Positions 61,757-64,000 of a stretch of DNA of 64,000 nucleotides are shown here, piece after piece (the stretch's first letter is position 1; every line of letters starts with the position of its first letter). A program made the translations under genes and the position numbers. The stretch comes from Calonectria ilicicola. Its lineage: Eukaryota > Ascomycota > Sordariomycetes > Hypocreales > Nectriaceae. Location of the stretch: positions 3,658,001 to 3,722,000 of the forward strand of contig CP085826.1 in assembly GCA_020809705.1 (NCBI GenBank). Reading direction: 5' to 3'. Below the pieces are notes generated by a model. That model did no database searches. It was not told the origin of the DNA and was given only the letters and a program-made list of their open reading frames with translations.

Positions 61757-63571
61757 ATGTGCGGCATCCACGCTGCCATTTCGTCGTCACCCGACCTCCC
61801 TACTTCCCCCGAGTTGCTTCAACGCCTCTCCAAGAGAGGGCCTGACCACATCGGAACTGCACAGACGCAGGTGGTTGCGAGAGACCCGGACCAGGCCTCG
61901 CTGTTTCTGACCTTTACATCGACCGTGCTCTCACTTCGAGGCGACCATGTGGCCAAACAGCCTTTCGTTGATGATGCTTCCGGCTCGGTGCTCTGCTGGA
62001 ATGGCGAAGCTTGGGGCATCCAAGGACATCCTATCCAAGGGAACGACGGCGAAGCAGTCTTGGCCCTGTTGACAGAGGCCAGCCGTAGTGCGGCAGCAGA
62101 CTCCGATAGCGTCCTGGACGCTCTACGTGCTATCGAAGGACCATTTGCCTTCATTTACTTTGACAAGCCGGCTAATCGCCTGTACTACGGGCGCGACAGG
62201 CTGGGTCGTCGATCGCTGCTGGTGAAAGCTGGCCTGCCATTTGTCCTGTCAAGCATTGCTGAGACATCAGCTGACGGCTGGCAGGAGGTCGAGGCAGATG
62301 GATGTTACACGCTCGGACTGGATCCAAGTGAACCAACATCTGAACTCGTGCCCACTCGACACGAGTGGGCTCACGATGCCTCCCTAGTGAGTTGTATATT
62401 CGTGGCTTCCCAGGTGTAAATCTGCTACTTACGCATCTAGATTTCCAGCATCGCGGTTTTCAATACCGAGATACCCCAGCAACCATACAAGTTGACCATG
62501 AGTTCTAGATCTGTCCAAGCTTTGCAGCATCACCTCCTCGAATCACTGAGACTCAGAGTGTTGGATGTGCCCCTGCCACCCCAGGCATCTGAGACAGATG
62601 CCAGAGTCGCAGTCCTCTTTTCCGGCGGACTGGACTGTACTGTGCTGGGGCGCCTTGCTCATGAACTCATACCCGCAGATCAGTATATTGACCTCCTCAA
62701 TGTAGCGTTCGAGAACCCAAGGATTGCAGCCCAGCACCCTGGTTGTTCACAGGATGATCTCTATGAGAAATGTCCAGACCGAGTCACTGGAAGGAATGCC
62801 TTCCTGGAACTGAAGAAGACCTGTCCAAACCGTCCTTGGCGGTTTGTAGCAGTACGCATTTTGCAAACAGCCAAGTACATGCGTATACATGATAAACTGA
62901 CATTCACAGGTAAATGTTCCCTACTCGGAGACTCTGGAGCAAAGACCGGAGATTATCCGACTGATATATCCACACAATACGGAGATGGACCTCTCAATCG
63001 GGTGTGCACTCTACTTTGCTGCTAGGGGCAAGGGGCTTGGTGAAACAATATCGAACCCCGAGCCGCACCCGTATAGCATAACCGCCCGAGTGCTTCTCTC
63101 CGGACTCGGGGCGGATGAGCTATTTGGTGGATACAGTCGGCATCCCTCGGCGTATTCTCAACGAGGTTATCCAGGGCTCGTTGAAGAATTGATGTTGGAT
63201 GTAAGTCGACTGGGCAAGAGAAACCTCGGCCGAGATGATCGAGTGATGTCACACTGGGGCCGAGAGGTCCGTTTCCCGTATTTGGATGAAGGATTTGTCA
63301 GGTGGGCAATGGAATCACCAGTATGGGACAAGTGCGATTTTGAGAATCCAAGCGACCAGGATAGCCTTGACCCTGAGAAAAGAGTGCTGCGACTCCTGGC
63401 CCAGTCCCTCGGTATGGCATCGGTTTCGAGGGAAAAAAAGCGGGCCGTGAGTGTGTTCGAGATAGATACTGCGAAGGCTACTGACAAGTGTGACGACAGA
63501 TCCAATTCGGGGCGAGGACAGCAAAAATGGAGAGCGGCAAGGTTAAAGGGACGACTCTGATTACGGGATGA
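61757..63571 (+). CDS. asparagine synthetase domain-containing protein (ASNSD1-like)
   Basis: Two-domain protein of the class II glutamine amidotransferase plus asparagine-synthetase fold. Exons 61757-62386, 62441-62851, 62910-63446 and 63500-63571 give 549 aa. It starts MCGIHAAIS, with Cys2 as the amidotransferase nucleophile after Met removal, followed by SKRGPDHIG. The ATP pyrophosphatase loop is LFSGGLDCTVL at about 269-279, with Cys where asparagine synthetases have Ser. Further blocks: DLLNVAFENPR, VNVPYSETLEQRPEIIRLIY, LLSGLGADELFGGYSRH, RVMSHWGREVRFPYLDE and a C-terminal KRAIQFGARTAKMESGKVKG formed across the last splice. That tail and the overall order match ASNSD1 and not true Asn synthetase. 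The role is not well established; asparagine synthesis is not assured. Introns are 53-58 nt. Confidence 0.92.
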
Positions 63572-64000
63572 CGGGGAAAACGGGGGCAACGGTGACCAAG
63601 CGGTCTGAAACTCCAACGAGAGTGCTCTGGCGATGATGATTCTCAGATACTTCCGAGGCGTTGTAACCACAAGAAACGTCGGTCTGGCGCGTGTGCGTTT
63701 GCTGTTTGAAAATAGCAGCTAACCCTCAACCAGGCCTGACGGGTCTCACAAGCATGGTCGCGTTGATGAGGTTGTAAAGGCAAGTCTGAGCCAAGAGGTA
63801 GAAGAAGCACGAGGATAGGCATGATGATGATGATGATGATGAGCATGAGCGAGCATAAGCATGAATAGAGCAATAGACCACCATGTATGCAGTCATCAGG
63901 TACAAGGGGAAGCATCAACCTTGATAAAGCGTGGGGCCGGTGCCTGAGTTTGAAGTGAATAAATTCATCGATAGATAATGGATGATTAGATGGGATCCCT
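63572..64000. other. right edge, 3' flank of ASNSD1-like gene
   Basis: No credible gene. Contains an ATG trinucleotide repeat at 63821-63842, which produces a poly-Ile run in a minus-strand shadow frame. Confidence 0.5.
63821..63842. repeat. ATG trinucleotide repeat
   Basis: About seven tandem ATG units in the 3' flank of the ASNSD1-like gene. Confidence 0.85.

Noticed and set aside
63643..63918. minus-strand frame with an Ile run and hydrophobic start
   Set aside because: The hydrophobic stretch is produced by the ATG trinucleotide repeat read in reverse; no other support.

Overview
This window looks like nuclear DNA of a filamentous ascomycete, most likely a sordariomycete (hypocrealean protein style; genus not resolvable by eye). 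Genes are split by short 45-90 nt introns with GTRNGY-type donors, CTRAC/CTGAC-like branch sites and AG acceptors. Proteins are fungal types, spacing is about one gene per 4-5 kb, leaders are pyrimidine-rich, and there are no operons. No transposon, rRNA, CRISPR or convincing tRNA was seen.

Layout, left to right: MED16 (-, 1208-4412); empty 4.6 kb; an unrecognised low-complexity 750-aa protein (+, 9056-12321) with a 1-kb intron; 3.3 kb of microsatellite-rich spacer; VPS10 sorting receptor (-, 15643-20265); an NTF2-like protein with seven near-identical ~48-aa repeats (+, 23282-25845); an amino-acid permease (-, 26976-29056); a GH47 alpha-1,2-mannosidase (-, 31506-33658); a compact block of ATG10 (+), U2B''/U1A snRNP protein (-) and ARPC1 (+) between 34.5 and 37.8 kb; a RidA/Mmf1 deaminase (-, 38292-38967); a 4.3-kb spacer; PMT4 O-mannosyltransferase (+, 43262-45682); a CAP59/CMT1 (GT69) mannosyltransferase (+, 46430-47779); an unrecognised conserved-looking protein (-, 48152-49504, 5' end uncertain); a 6-kb gene-poor tract with one possible Cys-rich small ORF; a C2H2 zinc-finger regulator (+, 55642-57963) behind a 0.9-kb ATG-free leader; a secreted, probably GPI-anchored SGNH hydrolase (-, 60125-61189); and an ASNSD1-like asparagine-synthetase-domain protein (+, 61757-63571).

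Most genes are housekeeping and not a functional cluster. Several do serve the secretory pathway: N-glycan trimming (GH47), O-mannosylation (PMT4), mannosyl transfer (GT69), Golgi-vacuole sorting (VPS10) and a cell-surface hydrolase. Exon-intron models below were built by hand by matching splice signals to reading-frame phase; every multi-exon model given sums to a multiple of three. The most unusual object is the NTF2-like repeat protein. No clearly new multi-gene system was found.
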